Origin: CAZSAA01 sp964604915
GTDB lineage: Bacteria; Patescibacteriota; Patescibacteriia; Patescibacteriales; UBA12465
Direction: 5' to 3'
Assembly (NCBI GenBank): GCA_964604915.1
Contig: CAZSAA010000026.1
Location: forward strand, 1 to 9,137
Length of the DNA: 9,137 nt
Translations under genes and position numbers: made by a program
The notes under the pieces: model-generated
Seen by the model: only the letters and a program-made list of their open reading frames with translations
Told to the model about the DNA's origin: nothing
Database searches by the model: none
Part shown: piece by piece, positions 1 to 5,876 of the stretch
Layout: the number at the start of each line of letters is the position of its first letter
Numbering within the stretch: the stretch's first letter is position 1

Positions 1-398
1 CTATAACTACAGGGTCAACGGAAAAGTTGACAATAGATAGCACTGGCAACGTCGGTATCGGCACCACCAACCCTCTTAGTAAGCTGCACATCAACGGTGG
101 CATGATTTTCAAGCGCACCGCGGTCGCTGATGCTAACTATACCGTTACCGCCGACGACTATATCATCGGTTTTACCTCGCTCACTGCGACCCGCACCGTC
201 ACTATTCCTGCTGCAGTCTGTACGGCGGGTAAGGTATTGTTGATAGTAGACGAAAGCGGTGGTGCTGGGGGAACTAAGTACATCAATATCGTCCCCGCCA
301 GTCCCGGCCTCATCGTCGGCCAAGCTTCCTTCTCGCTGACCCAGCCATATAACTCCGTCCCGCTATATTGCAACGGCACTAATTGGTTCATCTACTAA
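1..398 (+). CDS. Fibre-like surface/tail protein, C-terminal part (5' end outside window)
   Basis: The reading frame is open from base 3 with no stop before TAA at 396-398, so this is the last ~131 residues of a longer protein. The visible part begins with one repeat of the type GNVGIGTTNP..KLHING (33-110), a unit found in phage tail-fibre-like and Peptidase_S74 proteins. About 95 residues follow that read like a beta-rich tip (a TVTADDYIIGF-like stretch, then a TVTIPAA-like stretch, ending ...NGTNWFIY). Such ends are common in tail-fibre-like proteins of phages and uncultivated bacteria. Unlike the next gene it has no S74 chaperone domain. An internal TTG at 27 could be mistaken for a start, but the repeat needs residues before it. 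It lies 80 nt upstream of a second fibre gene in the same orientation, suggesting a tandem family. The role (surface adhesin or appendage) is inferred; a prophage remnant is possible, although no other phage gene is visible. Confidence 0.7.
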   Translation, partial: ITTGSTEKLTIDSTGNVGIGTTNPLSKLHINGGMIFKRTAVADANYTVTADDYIIGFTSLTATRTVTIPAAVCTAGKVLLIVDESGGAGGTKYINIVPASPGLIVGQASFSLTQPYNSVPLYCNGTNWFIY

Positions 399-417
399 TC
401 TGCTACCTGCCTGAATG

Positions 418-446
418 TTTCCAAAAAATGTAGTTTGAGGTAAAAT
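418..446 (+). promoter_or_regulatory. Candidate promoter for the S74 fibre gene
   Basis: TTTCCA (418-423), a 17-nt spacer and TAAAAT (441-446) resemble a sigma70 promoter, giving a leader of about 25 nt before the ATG at 479. A perfect TATAAT at 448-453 is an alternative -10, but has no matching -35 at 16-18 nt. Only this 80-nt gap separates the two fibre genes, and no terminator hairpin is visible in it. Confidence 0.35.
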
Positions 447-478
447 ATATAATAGAAGAGACAAATAACTTCAAAATT

Positions 479-2521
479 ATGATAAAAAGATTAAGCGTCT
501 CGCTGCTTGCCTCCATGGCCTTGGTGGCGGTGTCAGCTTTACTGCTCCTGATGGATGACAATCCGGCTGATGCGGCTTTCCTTAGTTCAGGCGTCGGCGA
601 TCCGTTCGTGGTCAATAATTTAACGGTCCAGAGCAATGCTACTATAGGTGGTACCCTTACCGTTACCGGCGGTTTGACTGGCAATGCTTCTACCGCCTCC
701 GCCTTAGCCACCAACGGCGCTAATTGTGCCGCCGGCTATTACCCTCTGGGCATCAACGCGGCCGGCGCGGTCGAGAGTTGTACCGCTATACCTGAGGTAA
801 CTGGCCTGCCGACCGGTACTTCCGGCCAGACTTTGCGCCATAATGGCACCTCTTGGGTGGGGGATTCCAATCTATATAATAATGGGACGAATGTCGGTGT
901 CGGTATCACCGGTCCTACCTATAAGCTGCATGTAAACGGCTCGATGTATTCCCCAGCTATCTATGTAGATACGACTGGCGGATCATGGCTAATTGGTAAG
1001 ACCGGAACGGCTGGATTGATCGGCAGGTATCCGCAGACGACTTCAGCCTATCACCCAATGTTACGCCAGACTACTTCTAGCGGTCATGTGATAAACCTTG
1101 GCGGCTTAGGTGACTCATTCGGTTTTTATGGCTATGACGTTAATCGGACCGCTAATGGTACCGATTATTCTTTTACCATGAATCTAGCCAACGGTGCCCT
1201 GGCCGCTTCGCATAACTTGAGTGTCGGAGGAGCTCTCAGCGTTACCGGAGCCAGTACTTTTTCCCAGCCATTGACGATAGGCACCCCGACCGTCGCTACT
1301 CACGCCGCTACTAGGAGCTATGTCGATTCAGCGGTCGGTTCCATCGCCTATGCTACTACGGCCGGCAGCCTATCCGCTAACGGCGCTAACTGTTCCGCTG
1401 GCTACTATCCTCTAGGCGTCGACGCTTCCGGGGCAGTGGAAAGTTGCACAGTTGTGCCGAGCGTCCCCTCTAACAACGTTACTGGTTCCGGCACCTCGGC
1501 CTATCTCGCTAAATGGAATGGCACCTATACCGCTACCAATAGCATCATCTACGACAACGGTACCAATATCGGTATCGGCACTACCGCTCCCACCAGGAAG
1601 CTCCAGGTAACCGGCGATATCTATTCTAGTGGAGTGATAACGGCGTCTAGTTATTTCTACGGCAATCTGGCTGGCCAGGCTGACTATGCCGCGTATCTTG
1701 CCTCCAACGGTTCTAATTGCTCGGCTGGCTATTACGCTCGTGGTATTGACTCTCAAGGAAATGCCGAGAATTGTACGGCCGTTCCTACCGGTTCGGATAT
1801 ATATTGGACTGGTACCGCCACTAATCTTGTCGCCGCGACTGGCCGTACTTCTTTGGGTCTCGGCTCCCTAGCTACCCTTTCCGCTGTTACTTCCGCCTAT
1901 ATCACGGATGCCACTATCGTCGACGCTGACATTAGCGCTTCTGCCGCTATCGCTTCTTCCAAGATCGCCAACGGTACGTATTTTATCACTTCTGCTGGTA
2001 CCAGCGGCCAAGTCTGGACTTCGGACGGTTCAGGGGCAGGCGTTTGGGCGGCGGCCGCTTCGGGGATAAGCGGATCCGGTTCGGCCAACTATGTTCCTAA
2101 ATGGACTGGTTCGACCGCTCAGGGAAACAGCCAGATATATGACAACGGTACCAACGTCGGTATCGGCACTACGGCCGCCAGCCAGAAGCTCCATGTAAAT
2201 GGCAGCGTGTATGCGACTTCCTTCCTCTATTCTTCTGACGCTAGCCTCAAGAAGAACATCGTTTCTCTTTCTGGCTCATTGGAGAAGATAAAAGCGCTCC
2301 AAGGCGTATCATTTGATTGGAAGAGTGATGGGAAGCATGAGATAGGGTTTATCGCCCAAGATGTAGAAAAGGTCATTCCTGAGTTAGTCGTCACCGATAC
2401 CTATACTGGGCTTAAGTCCATAAAATACGGGAATATCGTGCCGGTGCTAGTGGAAGCGATAAAGGAACAACAGCAGCAGATCGATGAGCTCCGAGCCGAG
2501 ATTTCCGCTTTAAAGAAATAA
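479..2521 (+). CDS. Exported repeat-rich fibre protein with C-terminal Peptidase_S74 chaperone domain
   Basis: A 680-aa protein. Residues 1-33 form a Sec-type signal peptide (Lys-Arg, hydrophobic 8-24, likely cleavage near Ala32/Ala33), so it is exported. The body is fibre-like: three paired-Cys repeats (79-105, 301-327, 410-436), three GIGTT repeats (132-158, 357-383, 553-579), a THAATRSYVDSAVGS stretch near 274-288, and an ITDATIVDADISASAAIASSKI-like region at 475-496, all familiar from phage tail fibres. From Ser586 to the end is a Peptidase_S74 (intramolecular chaperone auto-processing) domain: SDASLKKN with Ser586 and Lys591 spaced as in the known Ser-Lys dyad, then IGFIAQDVEKVIPELV and a terminal coiled coil (about 657-680). 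In the family this domain trimerises the fibre and then cleaves itself off before the Ser; I infer the same here. ATG at 479 is chosen because it directly precedes the signal peptide. It probably forms a cell-surface fibre or adhesin; the ligand is unknown. A lysogenic phage origin is less likely given the signal peptide. Confidence 0.85.
   Translation: MIKRLSVSLLASMALVAVSALLLLMDDNPADAAFLSSGVGDPFVVNNLTVQSNATIGGTLTVTGGLTGNASTASALATNGANCAAGYYPLGINAAGAVESCTAIPEVTGLPTGTSGQTLRHNGTSWVGDSNLYNNGTNVGVGITGPTYKLHVNGSMYSPAIYVDTTGGSWLIGKTGTAGLIGRYPQTTSAYHPMLRQTTSSGHVINLGGLGDSFGFYGYDVNRTANGTDYSFTMNLANGALAASHNLSVGGALSVTGASTFSQPLTIGTPTVATHAATRSYVDSAVGSIAYATTAGSLSANGANCSAGYYPLGVDASGAVESCTVVPSVPSNNVTGSGTSAYLAKWNGTYTATNSIIYDNGTNIGIGTTAPTRKLQVTGDIYSSGVITASSYFYGNLAGQADYAAYLASNGSNCSAGYYARGIDSQGNAENCTAVPTGSDIYWTGTATNLVAATGRTSLGLGSLATLSAVTSAYITDATIVDADISASAAIASSKIANGTYFITSAGTSGQVWTSDGSGAGVWAAAASGISGSGSANYVPKWTGSTAQGNSQIYDNGTNVGIGTTAASQKLHVNGSVYATSFLYSSDASLKKNIVSLSGSLEKIKALQGVSFDWKSDGKHEIGFIAQDVEKVIPELVVTDTYTGLKSIKYGNIVPVLVEAIKEQQQQIDELRAEISALKK
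713..1786 (+). repeat. Three paired-cysteine repeats inside the fibre gene
   Basis: Copies lie at 713-793, 1379-1459 and 1706-1786, each 27 codons. The pattern is NG(A/S)NC(A/S)AGYY, then (P/A)(L/R)G, then G and E(S/N)CT, ending in Pro. The two cysteines are 18 residues apart in every copy, so each unit could close its own disulfide outside the cell. Copies 1 and 2 are the most alike; copy 3 diverges in the middle. Confidence 0.85.
872..2215 (+). repeat. Three GIGTT-type fibre repeats inside the fibre gene
   Basis: Copies lie at 872-952, 1547-1627 and 2135-2215, each 27 codons, of the form (I/L)Y(D/N)NGTN(V/I)G(V/I)G, then KL(H/Q)V and ending near (I/M/V)Y(S/A). Copies 2 and 3 share long identical DNA tracts (GACAACGGTACCAA and TCGGTATCGGCACTAC). 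A fourth, one residue shorter relative occurs at 33-110 in the preceding gene, so the unit has spread between neighbouring genes. Confidence 0.85.
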
Positions 2522-2541
2522 TCCTTTTATCTTAGATAAGT

Positions 2542-2916
2542 ATGTCTCATTTGAAAAGATTTTTCTTGATCATCGCCATTATTCTCGCCCTTGCGGCAGC
2601 GACCTTGGCGGTCACCGCCTGGCTTGAGAAGCCAGGCGTAGATTCTCCCAAACTCCAGCCGGGTCAGCCTCAAGAGGGCATCCCGTCCGGCACCATAGCG
2701 GAGGAAGAGCCGGTCATTATCGAAACACCGGAGTACATGACGGATGAGGAAATAAATGATCTCCATCTCCGGCCGAGCCAGAAGATACAGGTGTTAGAGA
2801 GAGATGCGGATGGAAATATTTTGTCGTATAAGCTGATTACCAAAGATGAAGATGTCCTTACCGAGTATTACCCGGTTGAGGATAGCGTCGACGCCCAGGC
2901 TAGCGCCGGGGATTAG
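2542..2916 (+). CDS. Small membrane-anchored acidic protein, function unknown
   Basis: A 124-aa protein that I do not recognise. Residues 7-27 are a single hydrophobic segment after an HLKR-type basic start, so it is either anchored with the tail outside or carries an uncleaved signal. The remainder is Pro/Glu/Asp-rich: a likely disordered linker (29-60), then an acidic segment with TPEYMTDEEINDLHLRP (about 62-78), then a compact-looking part with alternating hydrophobics (IQVLERDADGNILSYKLI, about 81-98), ending in an acidic tail. It starts 20 nt after the S74 fibre gene and very likely shares its transcript, so a role linked to the fibre (assembly or anchoring) is possible but only by context. 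ATG 2542 places the basic residues directly before the membrane segment. No Shine-Dalgarno sequence is seen; a 13-nt inverted repeat (2527-2539) sits in the gap. Confidence 0.75.
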   Translation: MSHLKRFFLIIAIILALAAATLAVTAWLEKPGVDSPKLQPGQPQEGIPSGTIAEEEPVIIETPEYMTDEEINDLHLRPSQKIQVLERDADGNILSYKLITKDEDVLTEYYPVEDSVDAQASAGD

Positions 2917-2929
2917 TCCTCTCGGGCAT

Positions 2930-2958
2930 TTGCTAGCCGCCGGAAGAAGTAGTATAAT
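2930..2958 (+). promoter_or_regulatory. Sigma70-like promoter for the small membrane protein pair
   Basis: TTGCTA (2930-2935), a 17-nt spacer and a perfect TATAAT (2953-2958). The start of transcription would be about 2965, giving a roughly 29-nt AT-rich leader before ATG 2994. The first 8 bases (TTGCTAGC) and the spacing match the promoter at 3586-3614. Confidence 0.65.
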
Positions 2959-2993
2959 GTTATCATATTAAATTAACAAATATTAATACCCCT

Positions 2994-3224
2994 ATGCCTA
3001 ACTATTTGCGCAAACAAGGAGAAGGCTCTAAGAAATGGAGCGTTTTCCTCTTAATCCTCACCGTCATCCTATTGGCTTTAGGCGCTTATTTCTACTGGAG
3101 AATAAACGCCGAGATCAAGCGGATCGACACCTTGCAGGCCTCTATGGTCGACAATAACACCAAGCTGACGAGCATCGTGAACTACATTAATTCGGTGGTC
3201 GCTTCCCAGCAGCAACAGCAATAA
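2994..3224 (+). CDS. Small single-pass membrane protein with C-terminal coil and poly-Gln tail
   Basis: A 76-aa protein with no family that I recognise. The N-terminus is basic (KQGEGSKK), the membrane segment spans about 15-35, and a helical heptad-like region follows (36-68, RINAEIKRIDTL...) before the protein ends in five glutamines. Basic residues before the segment suggest the N-terminus is inside and the coil outside. Its region RIDTL...IVNYIN (about 43-67) aligns without gaps to residues 35-59 of the next gene's product, indicating tandem paralogues. It has its own promoter (2930-2958), lies 35 nt before its paralogue, and the pair ends at a strong terminator (3505-3537). It could be a small structural or assembly factor of the envelope; this is unproven. 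Confidence 0.75.
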   Translation: MPNYLRKQGEGSKKWSVFLLILTVILLALGAYFYWRINAEIKRIDTLQASMVDNNTKLTSIVNYINSVVASQQQQQ

Positions 3225-3259
3225 TCCTAATTATTAATCTTTATAACCCTTACACAAAT

Positions 3260-3484
3260 ATGAACAAAGAATCTATCATGCACATCGTCATCGGCCTTAT
3301 CATCGGTATCATCATTACCCTCTTCTTCCAGTTCAACGCTCGCTTGATGACCCAGGGTAATCGCCTTGACCAGTTGGAGCAGGCTAACGGTGTCAACACC
3401 CAGACCGTGACCGAAGTTGTGAACTTCCTCAATGGTTCGGCTCAGCAGCAGGAGGGTACCGCGAGCACCACTCCTACCAACTAA
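3260..3484 (+). CDS. Small single-pass membrane protein, paralogue of the preceding gene
   Basis: A 74-aa protein. The membrane segment is about 7-25 (Ile/Gly-rich), followed by a short coil (NARLMTQGNRLDQLEQ, about 26-41) and a low-complexity Gln/Thr/Ser tail. Residues 35-59 align without gaps to residues 43-67 of the upstream 76-aa protein, with identical R, D, L, N, T, V, N and N and many conservative changes (VVNFLN against IVNYIN). Start ATG 3260 is preferred over the in-frame ATG at 3278 because it keeps the short polar N-terminus. No Shine-Dalgarno is visible. It is probably co-transcribed from the promoter at 2930-2958 and closed by the hairpin at 3505. Membrane orientation is uncertain because charges are balanced. 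Function unknown. Confidence 0.75.
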   Translation: MNKESIMHIVIGLIIGIIITLFFQFNARLMTQGNRLDQLEQANGVNTQTVTEVVNFLNGSAQQQEGTASTTPTN

Positions 3485-3504
3485 TAGGAAAAAAGAATCT
3501 TAGG

Positions 3505-3537
3505 AAACAGCCGCCCGAGTAAAGGGCGGCTGTTTTG
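3505..3537 (+). terminator. Strong intrinsic terminator after the small membrane protein pair
   Basis: A perfect 12-bp stem (3505-3516 with 3524-3535, GC-rich core CAGCCGCCC/GGGCGGCTG) around a 7-nt loop, running into TTTTG. It starts 20 nt after the stop at 3484. The A-run before the stem could give weak termination on the opposite strand too. Confidence 0.9.
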
Positions 3538-3585
3538 TTATCCCTCTATCAAGCAGTTAATTTACCTGACGTTAGAAGATATAGA

Positions 3586-3614
3586 TTGCTAGCTTGGCTT
3601 TCTTTTGGTATAAT
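3586..3614 (+). promoter_or_regulatory. Sigma70-like promoter for the Cys-rich protein gene
   Basis: TTGCTA (3586-3591), a 17-nt spacer and TATAAT (3609-3614). Predicted transcription start is near 3621, about 22 nt before ATG 3643. It has the same -35 and spacing as the promoter at 2930. Confidence 0.65.
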
Positions 3615-3642
3615 TTAGTTATACAAACTAAATCTCAAATCC

Positions 3643-4458
3643 ATGAGAAAAATAAAGGTAAAGTATATCGTGCTTATCTGGATCGCCCTCGCTTTCATCG
3701 TACCAGCCATAGTAGTGAGTATCGATCTTCTCACCGATGGCTATCGCCTAAATAGCGGGGAAGTCGGCCTCAAGGTGGACGCTACTTCACTCGGTAGTGT
3801 CTGCCGCACGCTTACCAATAATTCGGGCGTCGACTATTTTGTCCCCACTAAGACGAAGGTAGAGTGGGAGGCCTTCCTGTCCGGCATCCCTGATTATGTG
3901 ATCGCGACCGAGTGCCTGTGCGGCAACGGGACGGTTGATTACGGAGAGGAATGCGATGGTACTGGGATATATAATTCATGCAGCAGCATCAATCAGGGTT
4001 TATTTAGCGCTAGTATGGTAGGTTTTCTCTCGTGTGATGGTTCCTGCCAATATGACGAGAGCGATTGTACCTGCATCGGTGATAACGTAGAGTGGTATAA
4101 CAACTATGGCTGTAATTGTACTCTTGGCTATCTCAATTGTGATGCCAGCTATAGCGGCTTTACCGGCAATGGTTGCGAGACCCCGGCGGGAACATACTAT
4201 AATGGCTGTTGCGGAGATGGGATCTGCAATGTCCCGGCTGATGGCGCTACCTATGCCGAAGCGGTATCGATCTGCCCGGCTGACTGCGGCTGCGGCAACG
4301 GCATCTGCAACTACACCGCTTCCGGCGAGAACCCCGATGGCTACTGCTACCAGGACTGCGAAGATGATTGTCTTGGCGGCGTGCCTAGCCTCGACTGTGT
4401 CGCGCCTGATACTTGCCTGTCGATTCCAGGGGTATCGTCAAGCTTCTGTGGGCAGTGA
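3643..4458 (+). CDS. Membrane-anchored, cysteine-rich secreted protein (myxo-type disulfide repeats)
   Basis: A 271-aa protein. The basic start (MRKIKVK) and hydrophobic residues 8-26 form a signal anchor or signal peptide, so the rest is exported. A roughly 60-residue Cys-poor stretch follows, then a dense Cys region from residue 91 to the end; 26 Cys in all. From residue 91 it reads CLCGNG, then GEECDG, then LSCDGSCQYDESDC, the signature of the myxococcal-type disulfide repeat family known from exported proteins of Deltaproteobacteria and uncultivated phyla. Next is an EGF-like CNCTLGYLNCDASYSG segment, then two CGDGICN / CGNGICN units with CPADC and CYQDC. These imply many disulfides and possibly metal-stabilised loops. 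No enzyme motif is seen. It has its own promoter and a hairpin at 4511. It is probably a surface or extracellular binding protein; ligand unknown. The paired Cys theme recurs in the fibre protein at 479-2521. Confidence 0.8.
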   Translation: MRKIKVKYIVLIWIALAFIVPAIVVSIDLLTDGYRLNSGEVGLKVDATSLGSVCRTLTNNSGVDYFVPTKTKVEWEAFLSGIPDYVIATECLCGNGTVDYGEECDGTGIYNSCSSINQGLFSASMVGFLSCDGSCQYDESDCTCIGDNVEWYNNYGCNCTLGYLNCDASYSGFTGNGCETPAGTYYNGCCGDGICNVPADGATYAEAVSICPADCGCGNGICNYTASGENPDGYCYQDCEDDCLGGVPSLDCVAPDTCLSIPGVSSSFCGQ

Positions 4459-4510
4459 TTCTTGGAGATTTTGGGATTAGGTAGAGTAGGGAATATATAT
4501 CAGCTAAACA

Positions 4511-4540
4511 AGGAAGGAGCACCTATCGGGGCTCCTTCCT
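4511..4540. terminator. Hairpin between convergent genes, probable bidirectional terminator
   Basis: A perfect 10-bp inverted repeat (4511-4520 AGGAAGGAGC with 4531-4540) around a 10-nt loop that can add two more pairs. It sits between the + strand gene ending at 4458 and the - strand gene ending at 4570. There is no good T-run on either side (TGTTTAG on the - strand, GTATACT on the + strand), so it may be a weak or assisted terminator. Confidence 0.55.
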
Positions 4541-4569
4541 GTATACTGCTGGCCAACGCGTGGGGATGG

Positions 4570-5169
4570 TTAACTAGTCGCGAACTTTATCAAGTCAGCT
4601 AAATCACCCTTATCCGCCTTATGTAAGGCGTTAAGGTATTGGGAGCGCACCTTGGTGTCAGATTTGATATTCGCTGCGCCCCAAGAAAAATGCTGTCCTC
4701 CGAAGACGTGCTTCATTATGAGGTCAGCCATCAGGCGGCAGTGGCGCCCATTGCCATTAGGGAAGGGGTGGACAGATACTAGGCGGTGGCTAAAACGAAT
4801 AGCAATCTCTTGGTCAGGAAAAGTTTGATTTTTTATCCAGTAATGGCAGTCATCAAGCAGCTTCCTTATCTCTATTGGCACTTGGGACCAATCTGTATTT
4901 CCAATATTCTTGTTGCTTTTTCGGAAAGAGCCGGCCCAAGTCCAAACTTCTCCGAACATGTGGCGATGAAGATCCTTGATGAACATCTCGCTAAGTAGCC
5001 TTTCGCGTCCTATCTTATGAATGAGCAACCACTCCCTAGCTAAGTCGATATTATGCTGCTCAAACTCATCAAGCTCCTCGTGAGTGGAAATCGATCTTAT
5101 CTTCAATCCTTCTTTCTCTTCTTCGCTTAGCGGGGACTGTCCGGCTGAGTATGTTAGAGTTAGTCCCAT
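4570..5169 (-). CDS. Fic-domain protein, mobile mystery protein B
   Basis: A 199-aa protein. The Fic signature lies at 134-145 (HPFPNGNGRHCR), fitting HPFxxGNGRxxR, with His134 as the expected catalytic base. The preceding helices (LSEMFIKDLHRHMFG, WTWAGSFRKSNKNIG at about 76-90) and the N-terminal SPLSEEEKEGL stretch match what I know of mobile mystery protein B (TIGR02613). Fic enzymes usually transfer AMP or other phosphate-containing groups to target proteins; the target here is unknown. Where many AMP-transferring Fic proteins have Asp/Glu after HPFx, this one has Asn138, as in many other Fic proteins, so the reaction is less certain. No exact inhibitory (S/T)xxxE(G/N) motif is visible; the nearest is SEEEKEG, one residue too long. 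The start ATG lies inside the end of the upstream regulator gene (10-nt overlap), indicating translational coupling and a toxin-antitoxin-like pair. Normal length; no frameshift. Confidence 0.88.
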   Translation of the reverse strand: MGLTLTYSAGQSPLSEEEKEGLKIRSISTHEELDEFEQHNIDLAREWLLIHKIGRERLLSEMFIKDLHRHMFGEVWTWAGSFRKSNKNIGNTDWSQVPIEIRKLLDDCHYWIKNQTFPDQEIAIRFSHRLVSVHPFPNGNGRHCRLMADLIMKHVFGGQHFSWGAANIKSDTKVRSQYLNALHKADKGDLADLIKFATS

Positions 5170-5618
5170 AGGTATCTAGGCTTTTCCTTGGCGATCTGAT
5201 CAGCCTTCTCTTTTATCGCCTTTTTTATCCGTGAGCGGGAATTAGCTTGCCGCTCTAGAACCATAGTTCTATGGGTCTGGAGAATTATTTCTTGGGCTTT
5301 TTCTTTAGCTTGGGCATTTATCATTCCCTTAAGGTCATGACCAGGGGCGCAGAGGCTATAGTTAAGCTTCAGTCCTAGAGATCTGGCCGCTTCATCGAGA
5401 TTTTTTAAGCTTATCGTCTTATCCCTTTCTCGGCTCTCTAGTCTGGCTACTCCTTGGGCGCTCATACCTAATTTTTTCCCCATCTGGGTTAGGGACATGC
5501 CTAGAGATGTCCTGACGTCGGCAATCCAGCCGTTAGGGGAAGGGGTGATAGCCCTATTGCACTTGCGCACTTTTTTATTCATTTGTTCTAGTTGTAGGCT
5601 ATGTCCGAATTTTTTCAT
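5160..5618 (-). CDS. HTH regulator, mobile mystery protein A (partner of the Fic protein)
   Basis: A 152-aa protein. The N-terminus MKKFGHSLQLEQMNKKV, the PSPNGWIADVRTSLGMS stretch and a Cro/XRE-type helix-turn-helix (about 37-71: SLTQMGKKLG as helix 2, SAQGVARLES as recognition helix) match mobile mystery protein A (TIGR02612). In that family it is always the upstream partner of a Fic protein. The C-terminal half (93-152) is Lys/Gln-rich and helical, a plausible contact surface for the Fic partner. It probably represses its own operon through the two repeats directly upstream (5620-5635, 5653-5668) and may restrain the Fic protein; both are inferences. The family is described from plasmids and other mobile contexts, so horizontal acquisition is likely, although no integrase or flanking repeat is visible here. 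Start CAT at 5616-5618 gives the conserved N-terminus. Confidence 0.88.
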   Translation of the reverse strand: MKKFGHSLQLEQMNKKVRKCNRAITPSPNGWIADVRTSLGMSLTQMGKKLGMSAQGVARLESRERDKTISLKNLDEAARSLGLKLNYSLCAPGHDLKGMINAQAKEKAQEIILQTHRTMVLERQANSRSRIKKAIKEKADQIAKEKPRYLWD

Positions 5619-5619
5619 A

Positions 5620-5668
5620 AACGTATATGTTTAAAATATATCCATTATTTTCAACGTATATGTTTAAA
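5620..5668 (-). promoter_or_regulatory. Two 16-bp operator-like repeats upstream of the mobile mystery operon
   Basis: AACGTATATGTTTAAA occurs exactly at 5620-5635 and 5653-5668, 33 bp apart (about three helical turns, same face). Each copy is a near-palindrome (AAACGTA/TATGTTT with one mismatch between half-sites), the form expected for a dimeric HTH protein. The first copy begins one base upstream of the regulator's start codon. I infer autoregulation by mobile mystery protein A. No confident -10/-35 could be assigned on this strand. Confidence 0.7.
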
Positions 5669-5790
5669 TAATAATAGAAAAAATTAAATGATTATGGTAA
5701 ATATTAGTGATATTTATATAATAGTTCATATAAAATATTTTGTCAATATTATAAAAAATATAATTATCGGTTCGTAGTGAAGATTTGGGC

Positions 5791-5819
5791 TTTTCTTTGA
5801 GCCTTTTTTGGGCTATAAT
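5791..5819 (+). promoter_or_regulatory. Candidate promoter for leuS
   Basis: A perfect TATAAT lies at 5814-5819, with a weak -35 (TTTTCT, 5791-5796) at a 17-nt spacing. The start would be near 5826, leaving a roughly 50-nt leader. The direct repeat TTTGGGCT (5784-5791 and 5807-5814) flanks an AGCC that can pair with either copy. The spacer between here and the mobile mystery operators (5669-5780) is very AT-rich and holds no gene I can support. Confidence 0.5.
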
Positions 5820-5876
5820 ACCTTTAGGTTTCCTGATTTTATCATATCCTTGATAAATTTCCTTCAATTGAAAAAT

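Noticed and set aside
435..453. TTGAGG (435-440) paired with TATAAT (448-453) as a promoter
   Set aside because: The spacer is only 7 nt, too short for sigma70; the 418-446 arrangement fits better.
2898..2938. Inverted repeat GGCTAGC/GCTAGCC as a terminator after the 124-aa gene
   Set aside because: The 27-nt loop is long, no T-run follows, and the right arm is part of the -35 region of the next promoter; may be chance.
5699..5715. AAATAT/ATATTT inverted repeat in the AT-rich spacer
   Set aside because: Such pairings are expected by chance in nearly pure AT sequence and there is no associated signal.
5664..5867. 67-codon reading frame on the - strand in the AT-rich spacer
   Set aside because: Composition is that of random AT-rich DNA (Ile/Tyr/Asn/Lys), it runs across the leuS promoter and start region, and it has no recognisable domain or start signal.
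5780..5876. T-box leader controlling leuS
   Set aside because: The leader is only about 50 nt after the -10 and lacks the T-box sequence and antiterminator; the small GGCT/AGCC pairings lie within the promoter itself.
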